Assembly (NCBI RefSeq): GCF_009760925.1
Contig: NZ_VRLV01000008.1
Span: 248,001 to 312,000, forward strand
Source: Nonomuraea typhae
GTDB taxonomy: Bacteria > Actinomycetota > Actinomycetes > Streptosporangiales > Streptosporangiaceae
Length of the DNA: 64,000 nucleotides
Reading direction: 5' to 3'
Shown here: piece by piece, positions 1 through 7,871 of the stretch
Layout of the letters: each line of letters opens with the position of its first letter
How positions within the stretch are numbered: the stretch's first letter is position 1
Translations under genes and position numbers: made by a program
The notes under the pieces: model-generated
Told to the model about the DNA's origin: nothing
The model's database searches: none
What the model saw: only the letters and a program-made list of their open reading frames with translations

Positions 1-2
1 AG

Positions 3-1145
3 AACCCCGATCAGGACGCCCAGAACCGCAACCAAGACCCCAACCAGAACCCGCAGAACCCAGACCAGAACAACCCGAACAACCCGAACGACCCGAACGA
101 CCCGAACGACGAGACCGGCCAGAACGGTCAGGATTCCCAGAACGGTCAGGACAACCAGAACCTCAACCAGAACCGCCAAGACTCCCAAGACCCGCAGAAC
201 CCTAACCAGAACGACCCGAACGACCCCAACGACCCCTCTCAGGACCCGTCCGAGCAGCCCTCCCAGCCCGCCGACAACGAGGCGGAGGAGTGCGCCGACC
301 TGGGCCCGTTCCTGGAGGACTTCATCGACATCCGCCGCGTGCCCCCGAACTCCCGCGGCAACCTCCTGCAGACCAGGGGCTCGTTCGTCTCCGCCTGCGG
401 GACCAACGGCAACGGCCACAACAACCCCGACAACTTCATCGTGGCCCCCGGCGTCCGCAACGGCGCCCATCACCTGCACGACTACGTGGGCAACGTCTCC
501 ACGGACGCCTTCTCCACCGACCAGAGCCTGGCCGCCGCCGGCACCACCTGCCGGTTCAACGACCGATCCACCTACTTCTGGCCGGTGCTGCGCGACAGGA
601 AGGTCGACGACAACGTCAGCGACCCGGACGGCAACGTCGGCAGGGTGCTCCGCCCCCGATCGGTCACCCTGCAGTTCCGCAACAACACCAGCAGCCGGGT
701 GGTGGCCATGCCGAGGTTCCTCAGGCTGATCACCGGTGACGCCAAGGCGGCCACGAACGGCGGCGCCAACGCGCGGGCCGCATGGACCTGCACCGGCTTC
801 ACCAACCGGATCACCACCAAGTACCCGCTCTGCCCGCGTTCCAGCCAGGTGGTGCGCCTCCTGGACTTCCCGAGTTGCTGGGACGGCCAGAACACCGACA
901 GCGCCAACCACCGCACGCACGTGGTCTTCCCCCAGAACGGCCGCTGCCCGCAGGGCACCAGGGCGGTCCCCCAGCTCCGGATGGTCCTGACGTACAGCGT
1001 CCCCCAGGGAGCCTCGTACGCCCTGGACGCCTTCCCCGAACAGAAACACAACCCGGTCACCGACCACGCCGACTTCGCCAACGTGATGCCGGACCGGCTG
1101 ATGGCCTTCGCCGTCAACTGCATCAACCGCGGGCGCCGCTGCTAG
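3..1145 (+). CDS. Secreted DUF1996 domain protein (5' truncated by window edge)
   Basis: The reading frame is open from base 3 to the TAG at 1143-1145, so the start and any signal peptide lie upstream of the window. The first ~90 visible residues are a low-complexity linker made almost only of Asn, Gln, Asp and Pro, with reiterated NDP, QNP and NGQ units. From about residue 95 a globular domain begins with the DUF1996 hallmarks: an APGVRNGAHHLHDYVGN stretch (His cluster near visible residues 156-159), a later TTCRF, RSTYFWPVL, and a paired-Cys C-terminal half with RTHVVFPQNGRCPQGT. DUF1996 proteins of actinomycetes and fungi are secreted and of unknown function. The linker would project the domain from the cell surface or separate it from an unseen N-terminal module. 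Family call is firm; function is not known. Confidence 0.85.
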   Translation, partial: NPDQDAQNRNQDPNQNPQNPDQNNPNNPNDPNDPNDETGQNGQDSQNGQDNQNLNQNRQDSQDPQNPNQNDPNDPNDPSQDPSEQPSQPADNEAEECADLGPFLEDFIDIRRVPPNSRGNLLQTRGSFVSACGTNGNGHNNPDNFIVAPGVRNGAHHLHDYVGNVSTDAFSTDQSLAAAGTTCRFNDRSTYFWPVLRDRKVDDNVSDPDGNVGRVLRPRSVTLQFRNNTSSRVVAMPRFLRLITGDAKAATNGGANARAAWTCTGFTNRITTKYPLCPRSSQVVRLLDFPSCWDGQNTDSANHRTHVVFPQNGRCPQGTRAVPQLRMVLTYSVPQGASYALDAFPEQKHNPVTDHADFANVMPDRLMAFAVNCINRGRRC

Positions 1146-1205
1146 CGCCACAGCGCCGCCGCTCTTCCCCGAGTCGCACCCTCAACCGACCCTGGGAGGG
1201 AACGA

Positions 1206-1925
1206 ATGCTCCACCGACGAAATCCCCGGCATGCGCCGTCCAAGCTGGACACGCGGCCCGTCCGCGTCGGGCTGACCGCCTCGCTCGCCGCGCTGCTGCT
1301 GTCCGGATACGCGCTGGTCAGATCGCCGCGCGGGTTGGAACTGCTGGGCTTCCTCGATTTCTACGCGGGCGTGATCGCCCTGGTGACGCTGACCGCGACC
1401 GTGGCGCTCGGCCTGGTCGCCACCGAGCGGGTCTTCCTTTCCGCGCGCCTGCGCGTGTATGCCCAGTACGCCCATCGGGTCGCGGCCATGGTCTCGATGG
1501 CGGCGCTGGTCGTCCACGTGGCGTTCAAGGTTCAGCGCCCCCTGGTCCTGGGCGCGATCGCCGCCGGGCTCCTCGTCATCTCCACGACCAGCGGGGTGTT
1601 GCGCCGCATGTTCGCCGGTTCACCGCAGCCGTGGATCTGGCGTTCGCTGCACGCCTGCGCCTACCTGGCCTGGCCGATCGCCGTCCTGCACGGCCTGACC
1701 GCGGGGCGGCCGCCGGCCGCGTGGGTCTCCTGGTCGTACGTGGCCTGCCTGGCCACCGTGGGCGCCGCCCTGCTGGTGCGGGTGGTGGCCACGATGGTGC
1801 GGCCGCCGGCCGTACCCGAAGAGGTGGAGGCGCCGACGGCGGTCGCGGCGAGCGCGGAGCCCGCGCGGCCCGAAGCGCCCGTCAGTCTGGACGCCGCACG
1901 CCGGAAGTACCGGGCAGCCGGTTGA
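1206..1925 (+). CDS. Ferric-reductase-like b-type cytochrome membrane protein
   Basis: A 239-residue membrane protein with about six hydrophobic segments (roughly 22-40, 53-73, 90-108, 112-130, 147-165, 172-192). Two helices each carry a His pair, H90/H104 and H149/H162, spaced 12-13 residues apart, the pattern that ligates two stacked b haems in ferric-reductase-like transmembrane proteins. The C-terminal ~45 residues are a cytoplasmic Ala/Pro/Glu-rich tail. A GGGAGGGA-like ribosome site sits just before ATG 1206. The gene ends 16 bp before the NuoF-ferredoxin fusion, so the two are probably one operon in which the flavoprotein passes NADH electrons to the membrane haems. The final acceptor is not identifiable from sequence. 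Confidence 0.75.
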   Translation: MLHRRNPRHAPSKLDTRPVRVGLTASLAALLLSGYALVRSPRGLELLGFLDFYAGVIALVTLTATVALGLVATERVFLSARLRVYAQYAHRVAAMVSMAALVVHVAFKVQRPLVLGAIAAGLLVISTTSGVLRRMFAGSPQPWIWRSLHACAYLAWPIAVLHGLTAGRPPAAWVSWSYVACLATVGAALLVRVVATMVRPPAVPEEVEAPTAVAASAEPARPEAPVSLDAARRKYRAAG

Positions 1926-1941
1926 GAAGGGAGCACTCCAC

Positions 1942-3414
1942 ATGATTCCCCACAGGGTGCCGAACGTGCAGCGGCTCGGCCCCGCGCGGCTCACCGCCGG
2001 CCTCGACCACTGCCGGCGCCTGGACCTGCCCGCCCACCGCACCGTCCACGGCACACCCGCCCCGCGCGACCTGGAGAACCTCATCGCCCAGGTCGAAGAG
2101 GTCGACCTGCGCGGCAGGGGCGGCGCCGCCTTCCCCTTCGGCCGCAAGCTGCGCGCGGTCTCCGAGGCGGCGGGCGCGCGCGAGAGCGTCGTGCTGGTCA
2201 ACGCCGTCGAAGGCGAACCGGCCAGCTCGAAGGACGCCATGCTCCTCGTCAGAACCCCGCACCTGGTCCTCGACGGCGCCGTGCTCACCGCCGAGGCCCT
2301 GCACGCGCGCGAAGTGGTCATCGCCACCGTCGAAGGCGAGGTGGGGCAGGCGTCCATGGCCGCCGCGGTGGCCGAACGCAAAGCCGCCGCCGTCGCCGGC
2401 GCCGAGGAGAGCCACCTGCGCATCCGGGTCGTCGGGCTGCCGGAACGGTTCGTCTCCGGCGAGGGCGGCGCGCTGGTCCGCGGAGTCAACGGCCTCGACG
2501 CGATGCCACCGGGCCGCAAACGCCGCGCCAGCTCCTCAGGCGTGAACGGCCTGCCCACCCTCCTGTCCAACGCCGAAACCTTCGCCCAGGTGGCCGTCCT
2601 GGCCGAACTCGGCGCCGCGGGATACGCCGACGCCGGCACCTCCCGCGAACCCGGCACCCTCCTGCTGACCGTGAGCGGAGGCGCCGCCACCGAGTCGGTG
2701 GTCGAAGTAGCCGCCGGCATGCCCCTGTCCACGGTCCTGGACCTGTGCGAAGCGGAACCCGGCGACGGCGTCCTGGTAGGCGGCTACCACGGCGCCTGGC
2801 TGGAACCCTCGGTAGCCGCGGCGGCAACCATCTCCCGCGAAGGCATGAAACTGGCCGGAGGCGAACTGGGAGCCGGCATCGTCGTCCCGGTAGGCACCAC
2901 CACCTGCCCCCTGGGCGAAGCCGCCCGCGTCGCCTCCTACCTGTCGGCCCAGTCCTCCGGCCAGTGCGGCCCCTGCCGCCTCGGCCTGCCCGACGTGGCC
3001 CGCGCCCTCTGCACGCTGGCCGACGGCTCCGGATCCCCCGACACGGTACGGCGGGCCGTACGCGCCATCGAAAGACGCGGCGCCTGCTTCCACCCCGACG
3101 GCACGGCCAGATTCATCCTCTCGGCCCTGGACGTGTTCGCCGACGACATCACCGCCCACCGGGACGGCGGCACCTGCGGCCGCCCAGTCCGCGGCATCCT
3201 CCCCTTACCGGAGGCCACCCCGGAACCCGAATACCGCCTGGACGTGGACTGGACCCGCTGCCAGGGCCACGGCCTGTGCGCCCACCTGCTACCGGAGTTC
3301 GTCGACCTGGACGACTTCGGCTACCCGAGCTTCCGCCCAGTACCGGCCTGGATGGCCAAGGAGGCCAAGCGCACCGTCAGCATGTGCCCCGCCCTCGCCC
3401 TCCGCCTGGCATGA
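1942..3414 (+). CDS. NuoF-like NADH:acceptor flavoprotein fused to a ferredoxin
   Basis: 490 residues. The N-terminal two thirds match the NuoF/51-kDa subunit: GRGGAAFPFGRK (58-69) and VNAVEGEPASSKD for NADH/FMN binding, an SLBB-like segment (~240-330), then the Fe-S region SSGQCGPCRLG (338-348). In canonical NuoF the cluster is C-x2-C-x2-C-x~40-C; here the first Cys is Ser339, leaving C342, C345 and C382 (C412 is a further candidate). The last ~60 residues are a single-cluster ferredoxin with C440-x5-C446 and C482-Pro, typical of actinobacterial 3Fe-4S ferredoxins. No other Nuo subunit is nearby, so this is not complex I. With the upstream b-type cytochrome it probably forms a short NADH-driven membrane electron chain. 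Confidence 0.8.
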   Translation: MIPHRVPNVQRLGPARLTAGLDHCRRLDLPAHRTVHGTPAPRDLENLIAQVEEVDLRGRGGAAFPFGRKLRAVSEAAGARESVVLVNAVEGEPASSKDAMLLVRTPHLVLDGAVLTAEALHAREVVIATVEGEVGQASMAAAVAERKAAAVAGAEESHLRIRVVGLPERFVSGEGGALVRGVNGLDAMPPGRKRRASSSGVNGLPTLLSNAETFAQVAVLAELGAAGYADAGTSREPGTLLLTVSGGAATESVVEVAAGMPLSTVLDLCEAEPGDGVLVGGYHGAWLEPSVAAAATISREGMKLAGGELGAGIVVPVGTTTCPLGEAARVASYLSAQSSGQCGPCRLGLPDVARALCTLADGSGSPDTVRRAVRAIERRGACFHPDGTARFILSALDVFADDITAHRDGGTCGRPVRGILPLPEATPEPEYRLDVDWTRCQGHGLCAHLLPEFVDLDDFGYPSFRPVPAWMAKEAKRTVSMCPALALRLA

Positions 3415-3449
3415 AAACCAAGGTCCCCACACCCGAAAGGCAGTGGTTC

Positions 3450-3479
3450 CCGCCTCCTGCCCACCCCAGCAGGAGGCGG
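3450..3479 (+). terminator. Hairpin terminator after the NuoF-ferredoxin gene
   Basis: A perfect 11-bp inverted repeat, CCGCCTCCTGC and its complement, separated by an 8-base loop, 36 bases past the stop codon. There is no T-run, as is common in high-GC actinomycetes. Confidence 0.6.
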
Positions 3480-3567
3480 CTCAGCCAGCCGGCCAAGCTC
3501 CCGGGACCCGTCCCAGGGTCACGATGCGACAGTGCTGAGGACGTCGCGGAGCAGGCGAGGAGGAGAC

Positions 3568-4047
3568 ATGCCAGAAGTACCGACCGGCCGGGTGGCATGG
3601 CTGGGCGTGGTGGCCCTGTCCGCAGTGCTCGTAGGGTGCGGATCCACCACCGAAGAAGCGGCCGCCCCCACCACCACGACCCCGGCGGCAACCCCACCCA
3701 CACCCACAACCCCGTCACCGTCGGCGTCCCTAGCCCCGAAGCCGAAACCCACCCCGCTCCCCCGGGCAAAGGACGGCAGGAGCCTCAGAGCCTGTCACGA
3801 CGCCAGGTGCGAAGTTCTGGTCACCGACGGCCAGACCATTACCCTGAACGACAAATGGGGCCTGACTCCCATCGAAATCGCCGTCGAGGACAACGCCGTC
3901 GACTTCACCTGCTCCACCATCGACGGAATGCAGGTGAACCTCATGCGGCAACGACCCGATCAAGGCGGCCCCAGCAAAATCAACGACCTCACCTTCAGAG
4001 TGATAGCAGTCAAGGGAAAGCGCGCAGTGGTCAAGATTTCGCACTGA
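3568..4047 (+). CDS. Small secreted lipoprotein
   Basis: 159 residues. The start is ATG 3568, directly behind the strong ribosome site AGGAGGAG; a longer in-frame reading exists but lacks this. The N terminus has an Arg, a hydrophobic stretch (WLGVVALSAVLVGC) and a lipobox ending LVGC, so the mature protein should be lipid-anchored at a Cys near residue 20. A Thr/Pro/Ala-rich linker (~25-60) is followed by a ~95-residue domain with two or three Cys (CHDARC, CST) and alternating beta-strand-like hydrophobicity. No family recognised. The gene overlaps the 3' end of the convergent permease gene by 17 bp. Confidence 0.75.
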   Translation: MPEVPTGRVAWLGVVALSAVLVGCGSTTEEAAAPTTTTPAATPPTPTTPSPSASLAPKPKPTPLPRAKDGRSLRACHDARCEVLVTDGQTITLNDKWGLTPIEIAVEDNAVDFTCSTIDGMQVNLMRQRPDQGGPSKINDLTFRVIAVKGKRAVVKISH

Positions 4048-5038
4048 CGCCGGCCGTACCGAATCCCGCCTTGGCGGGCTGGGTGACCGCGAGCTTTCGA
4101 GCCAGCCGCAGCCGATAGGCATCGAGCACCACCGCCACCAGGATGACCAGCCCGGTGATGATCTGCCGCTCGAAGTCCGAAACCCCCATGAGCAGCAGTC
4201 CATTGGTCAGCACGCCCAGCAGGCAGGCGCCCAGAAAGGTACCGACCATGGACCCGCGCCCGCCCATCAGCGAGGCTCCGCCGATGACGACGGCGGCGAT
4301 CGCGTTCAGCTCGTACCCCTGCCCCAGAATCGGGCTGGCGATGTTGAGCCGGGCCATGTAGAGAATGGCCGCCACCCCGACGGTGAACCCGGCGATCACG
4401 AAGGCGGCGATTTTGATGCGCGAGGTCTTGTGCCCGGAAAGGCGTACGGCTTCTTCGTTGTTGCCGGTGGCGTAGATGAGCCGCCCGAAAACAGTCCGTG
4501 AAAGCACGAACCAGCCAAGTCCGGCCAGGACCAGCGCCACCCAGAACACCGCCGGAATGCCCACGAGGGTCAGCGTTCCGAAATCGTTCAGGGCGGCGGG
4601 CAGGTTGTAGATGGTCGCCGCGTCGGTGTAGCGCTCGGCGGCGCCCCGGGCGATGTTGAGCATGGCGAGGGTCACGATGAACGACGGCACCCGCCACTGC
4701 TCGGATATGAACCCGTTGAGCCAGCCGACCGCGCCACCGACCAGCATGCTCACCAGGATCGCGCCGATCAGGACGCCCGCGGACGACGACCCGGCCATCA
4801 TCGTGCCCGAGACGACGGCGCACAGCGCCATGGCCGAGCCGACCGACAGGTCGATCCCGCCGACGAGGATGACGAAGGTCATGCCGACCGCCAGCACGGT
4901 GTTCAGCGTGATCTGGGTCATGATGTTGCGCAGGTTCTGCTCGGTGGCGAAGTTCGGGGCGGCGAGCACGAAGAAGCCCGCGAGCAGCACCAGGGCGACG
5001 CCGATGCCCGCCTCGCCGAGGACGAGCCTTTTGATCAT
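4031..5038 (-). CDS. rbsC: Ribose-type sugar ABC transporter permease
   Basis: 335 residues of the RbsC/BPD_transp_2 family, with 8-10 hydrophobic segments and the family signatures VILVGGIDLSVGS (near 56-68) and VVIGGASLMGGRGS (near 245-258). It forms the membrane channel for a periplasmic-type sugar importer. The ATG overlaps the stop of the ATPase gene upstream (ATGA), so translation is coupled. It is the last gene of lacI-rbsD-rbsB-rbsA-rbsC. Its 3' end overlaps the convergent lipoprotein gene. The sugar cannot be read from sequence; RbsD in the operon points to ribose or another pyranose sugar. Confidence 0.9.
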   Translation of the reverse strand: MIKRLVLGEAGIGVALVLLAGFFVLAAPNFATEQNLRNIMTQITLNTVLAVGMTFVILVGGIDLSVGSAMALCAVVSGTMMAGSSSAGVLIGAILVSMLVGGAVGWLNGFISEQWRVPSFIVTLAMLNIARGAAERYTDAATIYNLPAALNDFGTLTLVGIPAVFWVALVLAGLGWFVLSRTVFGRLIYATGNNEEAVRLSGHKTSRIKIAAFVIAGFTVGVAAILYMARLNIASPILGQGYELNAIAAVVIGGASLMGGRGSMVGTFLGACLLGVLTNGLLLMGVSDFERQIITGLVILVAVVLDAYRLRLARKLAVTQPAKAGFGTAGVSAKS

Positions 5039-6522
5039 GGTGTGTCACCGTTCTTGAGGTAGCCCGAGTAGGCCAGGGTGAGGATGCGTTCGGCGTCGAA
5101 GTCCGCTCTGGCGACCTCTCCGGCGATCTTGCCGCGGGAGAAGACGAGGATGCGGTCGCAGATGCCCATCAGTTCCGGCAGGTCGGAGGAGACCACGAGC
5201 AGGGCCTTGCCCTCCTCGGCCAGGCCGAGGAGCAGCTCGTGGATCTCGTACTTGGCGCCGACGTCGATGCCGCGGGTGGGCTCGTCCACGATGAGGACGT
5301 CGGATCCGGCGTTGAGCCATTTGGCCAGCACGACCTTCTGCTGGTTGCCGCCCGACAACGTCCTGACCTGCTGGGACACTCCGGCCGAGCGCAGGTGGAG
5401 GCGGGCGCCGAGCCCTTCGGCCAGGGCGCGTTCGCGGGTGAACGACAGCAGGACGCCGCGCAGCTTGGCCAGCGTGACGTTGGCGCTGATCGGCAGGTCG
5501 AGGACGAGTCCCTGCGACTTGCGGTCCTCGGTGAGCAGGCTGATGCCGTGCTTCACGGCGTCCTTCGGGTGCCGGATGCGCACGCTCTTCCCGCGCAGGG
5601 CGATGGTCCCGGCGACGGCGGGGTCCGCGCCGAAGATCGCCCGCATGGTCTCGGTACGGCCGGCGCCGACGAGACCGGCGAATCCCACGACCTCCCCCGC
5701 CCGCACCGAGAACGAGATCGGCCCCGCGAACCCGTTCACCCGCAGCCCGGAGACCTTGAGCACCTCGCGGCCCTCCGGGCGGTCGGGCAGCGGCGGGTAC
5801 TCCTGGGCCAGGTCGCGGCCGACCATGGCCCGCACCAGGTCCGGCGCGGTGACCCCGGCCATGTCGCGGCTCTCCACGCTCCTGCCGTTGCGCAGCACCG
5901 TGACCCGGTCGGCCAGTTCCAGCACCTCCTGCAGGTGGTGCGAGATGTAGATGATCGCCACGCCGCGTTCGCGCAGCGACCGCAGGATCCCGAACAGCCG
6001 TCCGGCCTCGCGGGAGGTGAGGGTGGCGGTCGGCTCGTCCATGATGAGCAGCCTGCACTCGGTGGAGATGGCCTTCGCGATCTCCACGAGCTGCATCTGC
6101 GCGATGCCCAGCCGCTCCACGGGCGTGTCCGGCGCCACGTCCAGGCCGACCTCGTCCAGCAGCCTGGCCGCGCCGGCGCGCAGCCGCCCGCGGTCCACCA
6201 CCCCGGCCCGGCGCGGCAGCCCGCGCAGGAAGAGGTTCTCGGCCACGGTCAGGTACGGCAGCAGCGCGAGCTCCTGGTGCACGACCGAGATCCCGGCGGC
6301 CAGCGCGTCAGCGGCCCCCGACGGCGTGTACGGCCGGCCGTCGAAGGTCATCGTGCCCGCGTCCGGCATGTGGATCCCGGCCAGGGCCTTGACCAGCGTG
6401 GACTTGCCCGCGCCGTTCTCCCCGACGAGCGCGTGGATCTCACCGGCCCGAACGTCCAGGTCGACGCCGTCGAGCGCGAGCACGCCGGGGAAGCGCTTGA
6501 CCAGGCCGCTGACCCGCATCAT
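5035..6522 (-). CDS. rbsA: Ribose-type sugar ABC transporter ATPase (two ABC domains)
   Basis: 495 residues from ATG 6522, which overlaps the stop of the binding-protein gene (ATGA). The first ABC domain has Walker A GENGAGKST (34-42), an LGIAQMQLVEIAKA signature region and Walker B LLIMDEPTATL. The second has the degenerate Walker A GLVGAGRTE usual for this family, the signature LSGGNQQKVVLAKWL and VLIVDEPTRGIDVG. Length and domain layout are those of RbsA/MglA/XylG. It powers uptake with the RbsC-like permease and the lipoprotein receptor next to it. Confidence 0.93.
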   Translation of the reverse strand: MMRVSGLVKRFPGVLALDGVDLDVRAGEIHALVGENGAGKSTLVKALAGIHMPDAGTMTFDGRPYTPSGAADALAAGISVVHQELALLPYLTVAENLFLRGLPRRAGVVDRGRLRAGAARLLDEVGLDVAPDTPVERLGIAQMQLVEIAKAISTECRLLIMDEPTATLTSREAGRLFGILRSLRERGVAIIYISHHLQEVLELADRVTVLRNGRSVESRDMAGVTAPDLVRAMVGRDLAQEYPPLPDRPEGREVLKVSGLRVNGFAGPISFSVRAGEVVGFAGLVGAGRTETMRAIFGADPAVAGTIALRGKSVRIRHPKDAVKHGISLLTEDRKSQGLVLDLPISANVTLAKLRGVLLSFTRERALAEGLGARLHLRSAGVSQQVRTLSGGNQQKVVLAKWLNAGSDVLIVDEPTRGIDVGAKYEIHELLLGLAEEGKALLVVSSDLPELMGICDRILVFSRGKIAGEVARADFDAERILTLAYSGYLKNGDTP

Positions 6523-7487
6523 CCGGCGTTGTCCTTGGTGATCAGCTTGATCTCGGTCTTCTGCCAGCCGCTGAGGTTCTCGCCGCCGATCATCTTCATC
6601 GCGTAGTCGATGCCGTTGGCCGCCTGCTGCGCGCCGTACTGGTCGAGGGTGGCGACGACGGCGCCGCTCTTCACGTACGGCCCGATGGCCGGGATGTTGT
6701 CGAACGCGGCCACCTTGATCTGGTCCTTCTTGCCCTGCTCCTCGATGGCCTTGAGGGCGCCGAGCGCCATGTTGTCGTTGGCGGCCAGGACGCCCTTGAT
6801 GTTCGGGTGGGCGGTGAGCATGTTGCCGAAGACGGTGTGGGCCTCGTTGGTCTCCCAGTGGGCGGTCTTGGAGTCGGCCAGTTTGAGGCCGCCCTCCTTG
6901 ATCGCGTCCTCGAACCCGGCCTTGCGCTGGGCGGCGTTGGCCGCGCCCGGGTTGCCCTCGAGGATCACCACCTCGGCGCCCTTTCCGACCGCCTTGACCA
7001 GCTCCATCCCCGACTGCTTGGCGCCTTCGCGGTTGTCCGGCCCGACGAACGGCACCTTGTCCGCGATCCCGGCGGCCCGCATCGCGCCCTCTTCGAGCTG
7101 AACGTCGATGTTGACCACCTTCACCCCTGAGTCCACGGCCCGCTTGATCGGCGCCACCAGCGCCCGCGAGTCGGCCGGCGCGATCACGACCGCCTTGGCC
7201 TGCTGCGTCACGCACTTCTCGATCGCGGCGACCTGGTTGTCGATGTCGGTCTCGTTCTGGATGCCGACCACGCTGAGCGTGAGGTCACCGCGCTTGGCCG
7301 CGTGCTCCTCCGCGCCCTTCTGCATCTGCTGGAAGAACTCGTTGGCCAGCGACTTCATCACCAGGCACACGCCCGGCTTCTCCCCCGGCTGCGGCGCCGC
7401 GGCGCTCTGGCCGCCGGTGCCGCCTTCCCTGCCGCACGCGGCGAGCGCGAGGGCCAGACCGGCCACTGCGACGATCTTCTTGTTCAT
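6519..7487 (-). CDS. rbsB: Sugar ABC transporter substrate-binding lipoprotein
   Basis: 322 residues, peripla_BP_4/RbsB type. The N terminus MNKKIVAVAGLALALAACG is a lipoprotein signal with the lipobox LAAC, anchoring the receptor to the outer face of the membrane. Two periplasmic-binding lobes follow, with VVIAPADSRALVAPI, ANDNMALGALKAI and VAAFDNIP, all characteristic of ribose/xylose-type receptors. The ribosome site GAAGGAGG overlaps the rbsD stop codon 12 bp upstream, and its own stop overlaps the ATPase start, so expression is tightly linked. Confidence 0.92.
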   Translation of the reverse strand: MNKKIVAVAGLALALAACGREGGTGGQSAAAPQPGEKPGVCLVMKSLANEFFQQMQKGAEEHAAKRGDLTLSVVGIQNETDIDNQVAAIEKCVTQQAKAVVIAPADSRALVAPIKRAVDSGVKVVNIDVQLEEGAMRAAGIADKVPFVGPDNREGAKQSGMELVKAVGKGAEVVILEGNPGAANAAQRKAGFEDAIKEGGLKLADSKTAHWETNEAHTVFGNMLTAHPNIKGVLAANDNMALGALKAIEEQGKKDQIKVAAFDNIPAIGPYVKSGAVVATLDQYGAQQAANGIDYAMKMIGGENLSGWQKTEIKLITKDNAG

Positions 7488-7499
7488 GTGGTGCCTCCT

Positions 7500-7871
7500 T
7501 CAGAAGGGAACGCCCGCTTGGAGCACGACGTTGCTGTACGGCGTGGCCTCACCGGTCCGCACGACCGCGCGGGCCCTGGCGGTGAGTTCCTTGAGCTGGG
7601 TGTGGGGGATGCGTTCTGGCCGGGTCAGGACGCCGTCGAGGAACCCCGCCGGCGCCTCCTCGGCGATGTAGGCGCACTCGACGACGAGCTCGCCGAGCAC
7701 CGCCCGGAGGACGGGGAGAAAGGCCGGCTCGCCCCTGAGCCAGACGAGGTCCACGACCTCGACCGCGGGCGGCACGGGCAGTCCGGGATCGGCCACCACG
7801 ATCAGGTCGGTGTGCCCGGCCGCGGACAGGATCTGCAGCAGTCGCGGATGCCAGAGGCCGTCAGGACGCAT
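7500..7871 (-). CDS. rbsD: RbsD/FucU-family sugar pyranase (mutarotase)
   Basis: 123 residues, the standard RbsD/FucU length. The motif LQILSAAGHTDLIVVADPGLP places the catalytic His near residue 20 and the Asp-rich ligand loop after it, and the C-terminal VRTGEATPYSNVVLQAGV is the conserved oligomer/ligand segment. It would interconvert ring forms of the imported sugar in the cytoplasm so that the kinase can use it. The ATG lies inside the 3' end of the LacI gene (11-bp overlap). No sugar kinase gene (rbsK) is present in the window, so the next metabolic step must be encoded elsewhere. Confidence 0.9.
   Translation of the reverse strand: MRPDGLWHPRLLQILSAAGHTDLIVVADPGLPVPPAVEVVDLVWLRGEPAFLPVLRAVLGELVVECAYIAEEAPAGFLDGVLTRPERIPHTQLKELTARARAVVRTGEATPYSNVVLQAGVPF

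Noticed and set aside
1942..3414. Complex I subunit NuoF of a respiratory operon
   Set aside because: No other nuo genes are adjacent, the protein is fused to a ferredoxin and one cluster Cys is missing.
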